A stretch of 64,000 nucleotides of DNA, from positions 857,672 to 921,671 of the forward strand of contig NZ_KQ033920.1 in NCBI RefSeq assembly GCF_000969825.1, written 5' to 3'. Both the position numbers and the translations under genes were made by a program. The notes beneath the pieces are model-generated. The model saw nothing but the letters and a program-made list of their open reading frames with translations. It did no database searches and was not told the DNA's origin. This DNA is from Parabacteroides gordonii MS-1 = DSM 23371. GTDB taxonomy: Bacteria; Bacteroidota; Bacteroidia; Bacteroidales; Tannerellaceae. Positions 8,210 through 16,928 of this stretch are shown one piece after another. Position 1 is the stretch's first letter, and every line of letters begins with the position of its first letter.

Positions 8210-8235
8210 ATGTCACTGTTTTTTTAACGTGTATA

Positions 8236-8243
8236 CAAATATA
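8236..8243 (-). promoter_or_regulatory. -7 box upstream of ATPase copy 2
   Basis: TATATTTG on the minus strand, 27 bp before the ATG, at the same position as in copy 1. Confidence 0.4.
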
Positions 8244-8370
8244 GGAATAATTATTTCATTCCTTATCAATCTCATCATGCCCAAGAACTCCCATCCGGCA
8301 AGATGCCGCGTAACTATTAGGAGAATCTCATGTATTCGCTAAAAAATGTAAACAAATAAATGCCCTTTTC

Positions 8371-8458
8371 AAAACACTGGTCTTTTGAAAACAAAAGTCC
8401 TGTATTTTAAATTCAAAAGTCTAGTCTTAACATTTCAAAAGACCAGTCTTTTTTTGTG
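8371..8458. repeat. Array of four 22 bp tandem repeats
   Basis: Four consecutive 22 bp units start at 8371, 8393, 8415 and 8437, each beginning with AAAA(C/G)(A/T)C or AAAAG(T/A)C and containing a degenerate AAAAGTCnnGACTTTT-like palindrome. There are no spacers. A related array is at 54264-54357; units 2-3 here and there share AATTCAAAAGTC and GTCTTAACATTTCAAAA. It lies ~160 bp upstream of the ATPase gene. It resembles an iteron or operator array. Confidence 0.7.
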
Positions 8459-8485
8459 ACTGTAAATAGGATGTAGGATTTACTT

Positions 8486-8653
8486 TTACAGAACTTCTTC
8501 TGTATCTTGGTTGACAGTATTTTGCATATTCAGAGAATTATTGATTTCCCGACTATATTCGTTGACTAAGTCAATATCATGGATATCTTTGATATCTAGT
8601 ATCTCACGGATCAATTCAACTTTACCATTCTCCAATTCAGTGTTAGGTATCAT
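8486..8653 (-). CDS. Small hypothetical protein
   Basis: 55 residues from ATG 8651-8653 to TAA 8486-8488. The acidic, helix-prone sequence (MIPNTELENGKVEL...) resembles in style the small antitoxin-like proteins common in Bacteroidetes, but no toxin gene is adjacent and I do not recognise the family. There is only an A/G-rich stretch upstream, no clear ribosome binding site, and an in-frame stop upstream excludes a longer form. It could be a remnant. Confidence 0.4.
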   Translation of the reverse strand: MIPNTELENGKVELIREILDIKDIHDIDLVNEYSREINNSLNMQNTVNQDTEEVL

Positions 8654-8857
8654 AAGTCTTTCTTGTTTTAGATTGATTAATATTGTATTATCTTATCACT
8701 TAACAATATAAGTTTCACATTGTTCATCAACCCCCACTCTTTCCTATACTTTTTAGGAAAATTGATATCATATCCGGTAATATTGCTATTTTCTATACCA
8801 AATGAAATACGGAACTTTACAGCGTCGATTATTTATAAATAACAGCACGAACAAATT

Positions 8858-9328
8858 ATGCTTATGAAACGTTATATATTCATTCTATCAGGATTGCTGA
8901 TATCGATTTCGATATTAGCTCAAAAAAACGAGGTAAATATGTTAGTAAAAAGCAAAAGCCAATTCAGCGTAGATGAGACTGTCAAGCGAATAGAGGCCAA
9001 TCTTAAAGAGAAAGAGATACAGGTGTTTGCCCTGTTCGATCATAGTCAAAATGCCAAGGACAGCGGTATGGAGTTGTTACCTAATCAAGTAATTGTATTT
9101 GGTTCTCCCAAAGTCGGAACACTGTTGATGCAGCAAAATCCGGAAGTATCCATTGAACTACCGTTAAAGATTTCCGTATGGCAGGATAAGGATGGTCATG
9201 TCTGGACAGCATTTATCAGCATGAAGTCGATAGCCGACCGATATGATCTGGGCGATAGTCCAATCGTCACGAACATGCAGAATTTACTGGCAAGTATCGT
9301 AGAACAGGCTACAACCGAAAAAAGGTGA
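8858..9328 (+). CDS. DUF302 family exported protein
   Basis: 156 residues. A signal peptide (~MKRYIFILSGLLISISILAQ) precedes a single DUF302 domain, with typical features VDETVKRIEANLKEKEIQVFA, a DHSQNA segment and LPNQVIVFGSPKVGT. The family is small, soluble and of unknown biochemical role; export to the periplasm is inferred. Met1 and Met3 are both possible starts; Met3 (8864) gives a more ordinary signal peptide. It stands alone and ends in a strong hairpin terminator whose stem contains the stop codon. Confidence 0.85.
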   Translation: MLMKRYIFILSGLLISISILAQKNEVNMLVKSKSQFSVDETVKRIEANLKEKEIQVFALFDHSQNAKDSGMELLPNQVIVFGSPKVGTLLMQQNPEVSIELPLKISVWQDKDGHVWTAFISMKSIADRYDLGDSPIVTNMQNLLASIVEQATTEKR

Positions 9329-9357
9329 TTGCCCTGCATGGACAATCACCTTTCCCT
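9321..9357. terminator. Bidirectional hairpin terminator
   Basis: AAAGGTGATTG ... CAATCACCTTT (9321-9331 / 9343-9353), 11 bp arms around an 11-base loop, flanked by A and T runs. It serves the DUF302 gene and the convergent H1-like gene. Confidence 0.8.
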
Positions 9358-9372
9358 TTACTAAATAATTTC

Positions 9373-9549
9373 TTATTTCTTAGATGCTTCGATAGATGCT
9401 TTTCTGAATTCTTTCAGTAACTTTTCCAGTTCAAGAGAAGCTTTACGAGCACGAGTACCAGCTGCCTTGTTACCATTTTCTACCTGAGCATTAGCATCTG
9501 TGCTGAATTCTGCAATTGATGCATTAATTTTTTCTACTAATTCTTTCAT
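9373..9549 (-). CDS. Histone H1-like DNA-binding protein
   Basis: 58 residues counted from MKELVEKINASIAEF at 9549. A few more upstream codons are open but do not belong to the family. Lysine- and alanine-rich, with TRARKASLELEKLLKEFRKAS typical of the Hc1-like small proteins found across Bacteroidales. Probably a nucleoid-associated protein that binds DNA through its basic helices. It is a single gene, convergent with the DUF302 gene across a shared terminator. Confidence 0.85.
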   Translation of the reverse strand: MKELVEKINASIAEFSTDANAQVENGNKAAGTRARKASLELEKLLKEFRKASIEASKK

Positions 9550-9821
9550 TTTTCTTTGTATATATTGTTTGAGCCACAAAAGTATAAATAATTATATTAT
9601 GTGCAAGAGAAATGTGTCTGTCAAGTCATATTTTATTTTATCTGTACACGTTTTTGCATGGCCGGACACCCCGGATAAACAGCCGTAAACGGATACATGT
9701 CGTAAAGCATATTCATTTTCAAGTTTATTTTAACTAAATAATTTGCCCTCTTGAGAGATATTGCCTAAGTTAGTGCCATTAAATAATTAACCGAAGTATT
9801 AACCTTCAAAATAAGGGAACC

Positions 9822-10097
9822 ATGACAAAGACAATCACTTTTAATGAATTGCGCAGACTGAAAGACCGTCTGCCTGACGGAAGCACTCATCGCATTGCAG
9901 ATGAGTTAGGTATATCAGTAGAAACTGTTCGTAATTATTTTGGTGGATATAATTATAAGGACGGTAAAAGCTGTGGGATACATATCGAACCGGGGCCTGA
10001 TGGCGGTCTGGTCGTATTAGATGACACAACAATATTTGAACGTGCTCTACAGATACTCGCAGAAGTACAGGATGTATCTGAGGCACAAGAAGCGTAA
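9822..10097 (+). CDS. Small helix-turn-helix DNA-binding protein
   Basis: 91 residues. A recognisable HTH (THRIADELGISVETVRNYFG, ~22-41) is followed by a short glycine-rich segment and an acidic helix. It belongs to a small DNA-binding family often seen in Bacteroides and Parabacteroides; target unknown. Monocistronic, with its own terminator. The 270 bp upstream (9550-9821) hold no other gene and no clear promoter match. Confidence 0.8.
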   Translation: MTKTITFNELRRLKDRLPDGSTHRIADELGISVETVRNYFGGYNYKDGKSCGIHIEPGPDGGLVVLDDTTIFERALQILAEVQDVSEAQEA

Positions 10098-10114
10098 AGA
10101 AATTCAAAGCAAAT

Positions 10115-10158
10115 AAAAATCCCATAGCAAACGAAAGAAAAACGCTGTGGGATTTTTT
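10115..10158 (+). terminator. Rho-independent terminator
   Basis: AAAATCCCATAGC ... GCTGTGGGATTTT hairpin with a terminal T run, just after the HTH gene. Confidence 0.85.
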
Positions 10159-10211
10159 ATTTAGCAACATTTCCTATTTTCCGATTGTTTAATTTATAAA
10201 AACACACGAGT

Positions 10212-11324
10212 ATGGAAGATAAACTAGTAACATTAGCTATTCACACGTTCGAGAAAGCACAAATTCTTAAGACGATACTGGAAACGGAAGGGATCGAAGT
10301 CTATATACACAATGTAAACCAGATCCAACCGGTTGTATCGGCAGGCGTACGTGTGCGAATTAAAGAAAGTGACCTGCCTCATGCTTTACGCATTATTGAG
10401 GATAGTAAATGGCTGAGTGAAGATACAGAGGAAGAATCGACTGCCCCACAGGTAAAAAAGATCCTGATCCCGGTTGACTTCTCCGACTATTCGATCAAAG
10501 CTTGTGAACTGGGTATTAATTATGCTTATCAGGCCGGTGCCGAAGTGATGATCATGCATGCTTATTTCAGTCCGTATTTCCCGTCGGCTATCCCTATGGG
10601 CGACACGCTGGCGTATCAGGTGAATGAAGAGGAATCGGTACAGAATGTATTGAAACGTGTTCAGATCGATATGGAAAATATCTGTACGATGATCAACCGC
10701 AAAATACAAGCCGGAGAATTACCCAAAGTGAAATATAATTATGTACTTCGTGAAGGATTACCGGAAGAAGAGATCATCGCTTACTGCAAAGAATACCATC
10801 CTACCCTGATCGTCATGGGAACCCGGGGTAAGAGCCAGAAAGATATGGATCTGATCGGTAGTGTGACCGGAGAGGTGATCGAGGTCAACAAAGTGCCTGT
10901 ACTGGCAATTCCTGAAAATATACGTTTTAATGATTTGAGTGATGCTAAGAATATTGCTTTCGCCACTTCATTCAATCAACGTGACCTGGTTGCATTCGAC
11001 GAATTTATGGAAATAATAAAAGGATACGACGTTAATATCCATTTATTCAATATCTCGACAAGTAAAGACGAATGGAATGAAATTCGCCTGACCGGTGTCA
11101 ACGAGTATTTCAAAAAACAATATCCTGATGCAAATATCAGTCACACTGTTTTAGCCGATGGCGACTTGTTGCTGGCAATCGAGAAATTCGTTCGCGACAA
11201 ACAGATCGATGTCATTGCATTAAGCACTTATCGTCGGAATATCCTGGCCAGAATGTTTAATCCGTCTATTGCCCGTAAGATGTTGTTCCACACCGATACT
11301 CCATTGCTGGTAATGCATTCCTGA
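10212..11324 (+). CDS. Universal stress protein with N-terminal DUF2007 domain and two Usp domains
   Basis: 370 residues. Residues ~1-75 form a DUF2007-type signal-transducing domain. Then come two UspA domains (~80-235 and ~240-370). The first has the ATP-binding motif GTRGKSQKDMDLIGS (G-2x-G-9x-G-S). The second lacks it (STYRRNILARMF...), so only one half is likely to bind nucleotide. Cytoplasmic stress or energy-status sensor by family. Monocistronic with a terminator right after. Confidence 0.9.
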   Translation: MEDKLVTLAIHTFEKAQILKTILETEGIEVYIHNVNQIQPVVSAGVRVRIKESDLPHALRIIEDSKWLSEDTEEESTAPQVKKILIPVDFSDYSIKACELGINYAYQAGAEVMIMHAYFSPYFPSAIPMGDTLAYQVNEEESVQNVLKRVQIDMENICTMINRKIQAGELPKVKYNYVLREGLPEEEIIAYCKEYHPTLIVMGTRGKSQKDMDLIGSVTGEVIEVNKVPVLAIPENIRFNDLSDAKNIAFATSFNQRDLVAFDEFMEIIKGYDVNIHLFNISTSKDEWNEIRLTGVNEYFKKQYPDANISHTVLADGDLLLAIEKFVRDKQIDVIALSTYRRNILARMFNPSIARKMLFHTDTPLLVMHS

Positions 11325-11360
11325 AAAGATTAATGTAAGCAAGTGATTATTCATATCGGA

Positions 11361-11403
11361 GCGGGCTATCAATGTATATTGGTAGCCCGCTTTTCTTTTT
11401 TTT
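11361..11403 (+). terminator. Rho-independent terminator
   Basis: GCGGGCTA ... TAGCCCGC stem (11361-11368 / 11383-11390) followed by a long T run, after the Usp gene. Confidence 0.9.
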
Positions 11404-11519
11404 AACTACAAATCAATAATCATTAACAAATTAAAGAAAACCAAATCTCTTTATTCCTTGTTTATATAGTGCAAAAAATTAGGCTAGTTTTAATTATTAT
11501 ATTTGATCGAGATTTATTT

Positions 11520-12785
11520 ATGAAAGAGAAAAGAATCGTTATGCCAGCGGGCAAACAACAAGAAGAAAATGTTCAGGAACCAAAGAACAACGGCGAGAAA
11601 AACGACTTAGTAAAAGGAAGGACTTTATTTATGGACAAGAGATATAGAAAACGTATTTTCTATGGATTAGTGGCAGTAGTTGCAATTGGAGTTACTATAG
11701 ATACTCTTTTTATCTCTCCTTCCACCTCTCCGCCAACAGCTAATGAGCTCAATAAAAATGATGACCTGCTCTCCCGTTCGCTACCGACACTTGCTGATAT
11801 TAAATCCTTCCAACCGGATAACATTTCCGGCCTTTACACCGTTTCCATTTATTCACGTAATGATTCCCTGAAACTGGATTACTGCTATCCGGATACTGTT
11901 ATAACACGAGCTTTCACCCCTACCTCTCATCCAACTTCACATAGCAACCTTCAACCTACTTATCAGACTTACCTGGTAACAATTCCTGAGAACGAAAATA
12001 TCATTCCGGGCGGAAATTATCCGGAGATATGGATCCCTTGCATGATCAGCCTGGTTCTATTAGGGGGATTGCTGGCATTTGAAGGGGGACGTCATCTAAC
12101 CGGGTCGATCCGAAGAAAACAAATGATCGGAGAAGACACTTACCTGCCTGTCCTGTATCGCAAAGAAAGATGGAGCCGTATAACCGTTGTAACAATCCGT
12201 GTAGTCGGCTGCCTGTTCAGTACGACAGGATTACTATCCATGTCTCCGGTTCCTGAATGGTTGGAACATGCCCGTCCAAATGCCGATCACAAGAAACTCC
12301 ATCCTGCCTTGGATCTGGAAAACTACTGCATGGAGCCTAAAACACTTCTGAAACCGGAAGCATTCGGCTTATCCGCAAGCGAAGGAAATAAAATATGCGA
12401 ATTACGCTTGCGAACTTATCTGGATCGTCCGTTAATAGAAATTGTCCGCCAGTTTGGTAAGGATGAAGCATTGTCGGAATATGTCTATGCCAAAGACAGC
12501 ATTCCCCACCGTTTTGTATTGACACGACCGGACATCGTACAATCACTAAAAAAGCTCTATGGTTCACAGATACCGCTCTTGCGTATCTCGCTAATAAGGG
12601 AATATGACGATTACTATACCCCTTCATCCCAATCAGCCCCTTTACCGTTGCCGGCATTTAAAATAGAAATGGATAATAAAGAGAAAGATTTATATTATTT
12701 TCCGGCAACAGCTCCTACTTATTATCATTATAATTCAAACACGAAACTAAGAAAACAAATACTGAAAACATGGAAGAATATATAA
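11520..12785 (+). CDS. Hypothetical membrane protein
   Basis: About 421 residues from ATG 11520. An upstream GTG at 11469 is open but unlikely. Another Met at 11631 has a better Shine-Dalgarno (AAGGAAGG, 11614-11621) and would start just before the first membrane segment, so the true start is uncertain. Three hydrophobic segments are seen (YGLVAVVAIGVTIDTLFI; WIPCMISLVLLGGLLAF; VTIRVVGCLFSTTGLLS), with a Ser/Thr/Pro-rich region of ~100 residues between the first two and a soluble C-terminal third. No family recognised. Monocistronic, ending in a shared terminator. Confidence 0.7.
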   Translation: MKEKRIVMPAGKQQEENVQEPKNNGEKNDLVKGRTLFMDKRYRKRIFYGLVAVVAIGVTIDTLFISPSTSPPTANELNKNDDLLSRSLPTLADIKSFQPDNISGLYTVSIYSRNDSLKLDYCYPDTVITRAFTPTSHPTSHSNLQPTYQTYLVTIPENENIIPGGNYPEIWIPCMISLVLLGGLLAFEGGRHLTGSIRRKQMIGEDTYLPVLYRKERWSRITVVTIRVVGCLFSTTGLLSMSPVPEWLEHARPNADHKKLHPALDLENYCMEPKTLLKPEAFGLSASEGNKICELRLRTYLDRPLIEIVRQFGKDEALSEYVYAKDSIPHRFVLTRPDIVQSLKKLYGSQIPLLRISLIREYDDYYTPSSQSAPLPLPAFKIEMDNKEKDLYYFPATAPTYYHYNSNTKLRKQILKTWKNI

Positions 12786-12806
12786 CTTAAGATGCTCACA
12801 TAAAAA

Positions 12807-12846
12807 CGGCCGATAAATATCCTCAATATATTTATCGGCCGCTTTT
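12807..12846. terminator. Bidirectional terminator
   Basis: CGGCCGATAAATA ... TATTTATCGGCCG hairpin with flanking A and T runs, between the convergent membrane-protein gene and PAP2 gene. Confidence 0.9.
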
Positions 12847-12873
12847 TATTGTCCGGTATCAAACTTTTGTTTC

Positions 12874-13560
12874 CTATCTTAAACAGCTAGCCAAAGGTAC
12901 ATTGAATACGGCTATCAGTAAAACAGCTATAAAGATTGCATAAACGATGATACGTTTCTGTTTATCAGAATATAAAGCACTTGCTTCACCACTTGTACCG
13001 GGTACCAATGAACGGGCTTTTACATATAACCAGTAAACCAGCCAGCCAAAGAATACGCCAGCAATAGCCCCCGGCACAATATCAGATATAAAATGAACAC
13101 CCAGATAAACCCTTGTATAAGCCGTCAGTGCAGCCCACAGAAAGATTGTCCATGTAAATAACCGGTAACGGAAGAGCAATGACATAAAAGTGGCAAAGCC
13201 AAAAGCATTGGCCGCATGACTGGAAATAAAACCATATTTACCACCCCGATAGTCGAACACCGTCTTTACCTGATCCATGAAGTCCGGATGATGTGTAGGC
13301 CGGAAACGGGTAAAAATAGGTTTACATACATGTGATGCAAACTGGTCACAAAAGGTTACAACAAGCACGATTGCCAATAAGATCAGGATAGATTCCCGCC
13401 ATTTTTTCTTATACAGCAATACGATCAATATAAAAGCGGCTAACGGCAGCCATACTGCCTTTCCAGAATATAACCACATAAAGCGGTCGAGGAAAGGAGA
13501 ATCGCTGCCGTTAAGCATAAAGAACAAGTCGCGTTCGTAAACTAATATTTTTTCTACCAT
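12874..13560 (-). CDS. PAP2 family membrane phosphatase
   Basis: 228 residues, about six membrane segments. The acid-phosphatase triad is present: KPIFTRFRP (K80...R87P88), FISSHAAN (SSH at ~113-115, a variant of PSGH) and TRVYLGVHFISD (R150, H156, D160). The family dephosphorylates lipid phosphates such as undecaprenyl pyrophosphate or phosphatidylglycerophosphate; the substrate here is not known. Its ATG overlaps the batE stop by one base (TGATG), so it is the last gene of the bat operon or coupled to it. Confidence 0.85.
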   Translation of the reverse strand: MVEKILVYERDLFFMLNGSDSPFLDRFMWLYSGKAVWLPLAAFILIVLLYKKKWRESILILLAIVLVVTFCDQFASHVCKPIFTRFRPTHHPDFMDQVKTVFDYRGGKYGFISSHAANAFGFATFMSLLFRYRLFTWTIFLWAALTAYTRVYLGVHFISDIVPGAIAGVFFGWLVYWLYVKARSLVPGTSGEASALYSDKQKRIIVYAIFIAVLLIAVFNVPLASCLR

Positions 13561-14327
13561 CAGATTATTTCAATGTCTTTGGTCGGCATCCAGCCAACGT
13601 TTCCGTCTTCCAACGCAATTTCACTCCAATCACCTAACGTACTTTTAACGGAAACCTTAGTCCCTTCATGCAGGATAAACAAATCTGTACCGCTGGCATC
13701 AGGAGAACTCTTCACTGTTACTGTAGGAGCAAATACGATAGCATGAGAACGGTTAACCAATTCTGCTTTCTGGTTTGAGGCAAATACATTTGCCATAATC
13801 ACACAAAACAGCAAAAGCAAGCCAACATAGAAACCTGTTTTCTTCAGACGGATCTGCCTTGAGAAGAAGAACAGGATCAAGCAACCGATGAACAGGATGA
13901 AACATACAATTCCCATTTTCGCCCATGAGTCGGCTGCTCCCATATTCTGAACCGAATTAAACCATCTTGCCAAGAAAAAGCTGTCAACCGGTTCAATCTT
14001 GTCAACGGTCTTTTGACGGGCTAACTGCAAGTTGAATCGGGCATCGCTGTCTCCCGGATCAAGAACCAGGGCACGCTCATAATTCAAAATGGCAGAAGCT
14101 GTTTTACCGGCTTTATAATAGGCATTCCCCAGATTGTAATATATCTCCGGAGAATCTCCGCTACTTTTTAATATGCCTTCATACAGTTCAATCGCTTTTC
14201 CGTAGTCTTCCTTGGTGTAAGCAGTTTCAGCTTCTTTGATCGCTGCATCCTGTGCGTAAGCAGTCCATGCCAGACACTGAATCAATAGGAAAAACAATAT
14301 CTTTTTCATATTTATATTCGTCTTCAT
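13560..14327 (-). CDS. batE: BatE: TPR and SH3 domain aerotolerance protein
   Basis: About 255 residues from MKTNINMKK at 14327, one base after the batD stop (MKKILF at 14309 is an alternative). Signal peptide, TPR repeats (~EAETAYTKEDYGKAIELYE; EIYYNLGNAYYKAGK), two membrane segments (~150-190) and a C-terminal SH3-like domain (VKSSPDASGTDLFILHEGTKV ... WMPTKDIEII). Last bat gene of the Bacteroides aerotolerance operon; the periplasmic/membrane complex helps cells survive oxygen exposure. Order and spacing within the operon support the call. Confidence 0.88.
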   Translation of the reverse strand: MKTNINMKKILFFLLIQCLAWTAYAQDAAIKEAETAYTKEDYGKAIELYEGILKSSGDSPEIYYNLGNAYYKAGKTASAILNYERALVLDPGDSDARFNLQLARQKTVDKIEPVDSFFLARWFNSVQNMGAADSWAKMGIVCFILFIGCLILFFFSRQIRLKKTGFYVGLLLLFCVIMANVFASNQKAELVNRSHAIVFAPTVTVKSSPDASGTDLFILHEGTKVSVKSTLGDWSEIALEDGNVGWMPTKDIEII

Positions 14328-14328
14328 T

Positions 14329-16134
14329 TTATTGCTTTTTAATTGTATTCTCCATCTTACCAATGGCATCTACGGTTAACTCATATAATTTATCCATAGC
14401 ATCCGAAGCTTGTGCCGGAGCGTAACGGGCAAACTCGCAAGTATTCAGGATATCCATAAATTCGTTTGTCAGCGTATCGTCCACACCGTATTTAGCCAAC
14501 TCGGTTTCCACATTATCCTTCGTAAGATTTGCTTGCGGGATATTCAGCTTGTCACTCAGATAGCCCCACAGAGCGCGAAGAACTTCATCGTAGAACTCTT
14601 CTTTCTTGTTTTCCTTCATCAGCTTGCCAGCATTCTTCAATCTTCTGACAGCAATCTTATTGGCTTTCTTCGTTCTAACCAAAGCTATGTTAGAATTTTC
14701 TTTTACCTGTTTACGATAGATAAAGAAGAAAACAATAAACAGTATGGCTGGTACGATATAGCACATATAATACATGAACGAACCGAAGAAGATATCGTTA
14801 TTAGTAACGAAGTTAAAGTCTTTCACTTTCAGGTAACGGATATCCTTACCCAGATACTTCACACTTTCCCTGTTGCTGAAATTAGATACTGCCGGAGAAG
14901 AACCACTTCCTTCCTTGCCTTGCTCTACATGCAATTTATAAGGTTCAGACTTTAATGTTTTATAAGTTCCTGACTTCGGGTCGAAATAAGAGAATGAAAT
15001 AGCTGGTATTTCAAAATCTCCCGCATAACGGGGAATAGCCATGTATTCGATCGTTTTGCTTCCGCTTACTCCGGCTGTTGTAGTCTTGGTATCTGTTTCC
15101 ACCTTCGGATCGAAAATATCGAAATCGTTCGGGAAAACAACTTCCGGATTCTTGATCAGTTTGATATTTCCGTTACCGGATATCTTCAGTTTGATGGTTA
15201 CAGCATCATTTGTCTTTACATTTGTTGAATTGATATCCGATGTCATGGTGAAATTACCGACACCACCAGAGAATGAAGCAGGTTTACCTGACGGTAACGG
15301 TTTCACATCGATCGTAGCTGGACTCGATACCAGAGTTTTTTGTACATCATCATGCATATCCCTGAATTCATCAAAGATACTACGAATCTGCCGTTGTGTC
15401 GGGATGCGGATCAATGCGTCGAATTTACCGCTCTCAATGGTAATCTTACCCGAACGCTGCGGATAAAGAACTGTCTGCTTCATTACAACCGTGTAATAAT
15501 TACGGCCATTGTAATGATCCTGCGACCATTGCGGATCGGGCTGTTCTATTTCTTGTGCAAGAAAACCTTCGAACTCTGGAAATTTGGCACCCGTTATATT
15601 ACACATCCGGGCTGCATACAACTTGAATGTCACCAGAAAGCCCTCCTGCTCATATACATTCCGGTTGGAGACTTCCATTCTTACAAAATAATCATCCTTA
15701 CCGATAGAAGCAGACTGACCTCCTCCGTTAGCTTCGGCAGCTTTATCCGGTGGAAGCACTTTTATGGCCAGTGCGTTCGAGGTATAATTCGCACCTTTCA
15801 CTTTGATCGATGCCGGCCCGATATTGTATGTACCCTCTTTCTTCGGCATCAATATATAAGTAAATGTATAGGCGACTTCCGAAGAGACATTACCATTAAT
15901 AATCTGAGTACTTGAACTGGTAGCCAAAGACGGCCCCATCAATACATCAAAATCCGGAAGTTCCGGAACACGCAAATCGCTGGCTTTCGCCTCTGCGTTT
16001 ACAGTATACGCTAATCTGAATTGTTGCCCCATCACAACAGCATTCGGAGCGACTGCCTTAAAGGTCACATCGGCGGCCTTTGACATCACTCCCACTGTTA
16101 GAAAGAGAACGAATAAGAAAGCTAATCTTCTCAT
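14329..16134 (-). CDS. batD: BatD: oxygen-tolerance protein
   Basis: 601 residues from ATG 16134 (MRRLAFLFVLF; the longer frame would need a TTG). Signal peptide, repeated beta-rich domains (VTFKAVAPNAVVMGQQFRL; YTFTYILMPKKEGTYNIGP), a membrane segment around ~445-465 (YYMCYIVPAILFIVFFFIY), and a cytoplasmic helical C-terminus. Matches the BatD family by length and layout. Known role: part of the Bat membrane complex; exact biochemistry unknown. Two bases from batE. Confidence 0.9.
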   Translation of the reverse strand: MRRLAFLFVLFLTVGVMSKAADVTFKAVAPNAVVMGQQFRLAYTVNAEAKASDLRVPELPDFDVLMGPSLATSSSTQIINGNVSSEVAYTFTYILMPKKEGTYNIGPASIKVKGANYTSNALAIKVLPPDKAAEANGGGQSASIGKDDYFVRMEVSNRNVYEQEGFLVTFKLYAARMCNITGAKFPEFEGFLAQEIEQPDPQWSQDHYNGRNYYTVVMKQTVLYPQRSGKITIESGKFDALIRIPTQRQIRSIFDEFRDMHDDVQKTLVSSPATIDVKPLPSGKPASFSGGVGNFTMTSDINSTNVKTNDAVTIKLKISGNGNIKLIKNPEVVFPNDFDIFDPKVETDTKTTTAGVSGSKTIEYMAIPRYAGDFEIPAISFSYFDPKSGTYKTLKSEPYKLHVEQGKEGSGSSPAVSNFSNRESVKYLGKDIRYLKVKDFNFVTNNDIFFGSFMYYMCYIVPAILFIVFFFIYRKQVKENSNIALVRTKKANKIAVRRLKNAGKLMKENKKEEFYDEVLRALWGYLSDKLNIPQANLTKDNVETELAKYGVDDTLTNEFMDILNTCEFARYAPAQASDAMDKLYELTVDAIGKMENTIKKQ

Positions 16135-16168
16135 TATATTGTTGTTTTTTCTGTTTTCTGTATCCAAA

Positions 16169-16924
16169 TTACCATTCTTTATCTGTCTTACGACGTTGAT
16201 GTTGTTCAGCCTGTGCCTTCTTCACCTTTTCCTGGGTATTCTTTTCATCCTGCAGGAAGGCATCCAACATTTGCTGCGCATTATCCTGACTCATCTGTTC
16301 ATTTTGCTGTTGTTCCTGCTGAGTCTTATCTTCCTTCTTGTCATCTTGCTGCTGCTGTTGTTGCTGTTGCTGCTGATCATCTTTGTTTTCCTGATCTTCT
16401 TTTTTATCCTGGTTCTGTTGATCCTGGTTTTGATCCTGATTCTCGTTTTGTTGGTTTTCCAGCAACTTCTGGGCTAAAGCCAGATTATAGCGCGTTTCAT
16501 CATCTTTCGGATTCAGGCGTAAAGACTGCTTGAATGCTTCCACACTCTTCTGATATTCCTTTCCCTGCATACTGATATCTCCCAGGTTATGGAACACACT
16601 GGCCAGACGGGCTTTTCCCTCTTCGGTTTCCACCATCTTTTCAGCCTGCCCGGTCAACAACTGGTATTGCTCGGCAGCTTCAGGGAATTTCTTTTGTTTA
16701 TATAAGGCGTTACCTAAGTTGTAAGTACCTTCAACAGAACGGGGATTTACCTCCAGGCTTTTGCGGTAAGATATTTCCGATTCGGTATATTTTTCGTCGG
16801 TGTACAACTTATTACCTTCACGTACGTTCTTACGCTCTGCTTTTTGGGCGAATACGGCTCCCGAGCAAAACAGGAGCGCTCCCATCCATATCATTGATTT
16901 TCGTATACGTCTCATCTTATCCAT
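16169..16924 (-). CDS. batC: BatC: TPR protein with a glutamine-rich tail
   Basis: 251 residues. Signal peptide, three TPR-like units (GNKLYTDEKYTESEISYRK; GTYNLGNALYKQKKFPEAA; SVEAFKQSLRLNPKDDETR), then a low-complexity Gln/Asn/Asp/Lys stretch at ~155-215 with a run of ten Gln, and a charged tail. Exported TPR scaffold of the Bat complex. The Gln run is encoded by CAG/CAA repeats near 16341-16374 and could vary in length. Confidence 0.88.
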   Translation of the reverse strand: MDKMRRIRKSMIWMGALLFCSGAVFAQKAERKNVREGNKLYTDEKYTESEISYRKSLEVNPRSVEGTYNLGNALYKQKKFPEAAEQYQLLTGQAEKMVETEEGKARLASVFHNLGDISMQGKEYQKSVEAFKQSLRLNPKDDETRYNLALAQKLLENQQNENQDQNQDQQNQDKKEDQENKDDQQQQQQQQQQDDKKEDKTQQEQQQNEQMSQDNAQQMLDAFLQDEKNTQEKVKKAQAEQHQRRKTDKEW

Positions 16925-16928
16925 TGAA

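Noticed and set aside
8371-8458. Possible CRISPR array
   Set aside because: Units are contiguous 22 bp repeats with no spacers and no cas genes nearby.
11469-11519. Longer N-terminus of the membrane protein from a GTG
   Set aside because: No ribosome binding site, and the added residues look non-coding; ATG at 11520 or 11631 is more likely.
16139-16533. Plus-strand leucine-rich and proline-rich open frames
   Set aside because: They are mirror frames of the glutamine-rich repeat in batC.
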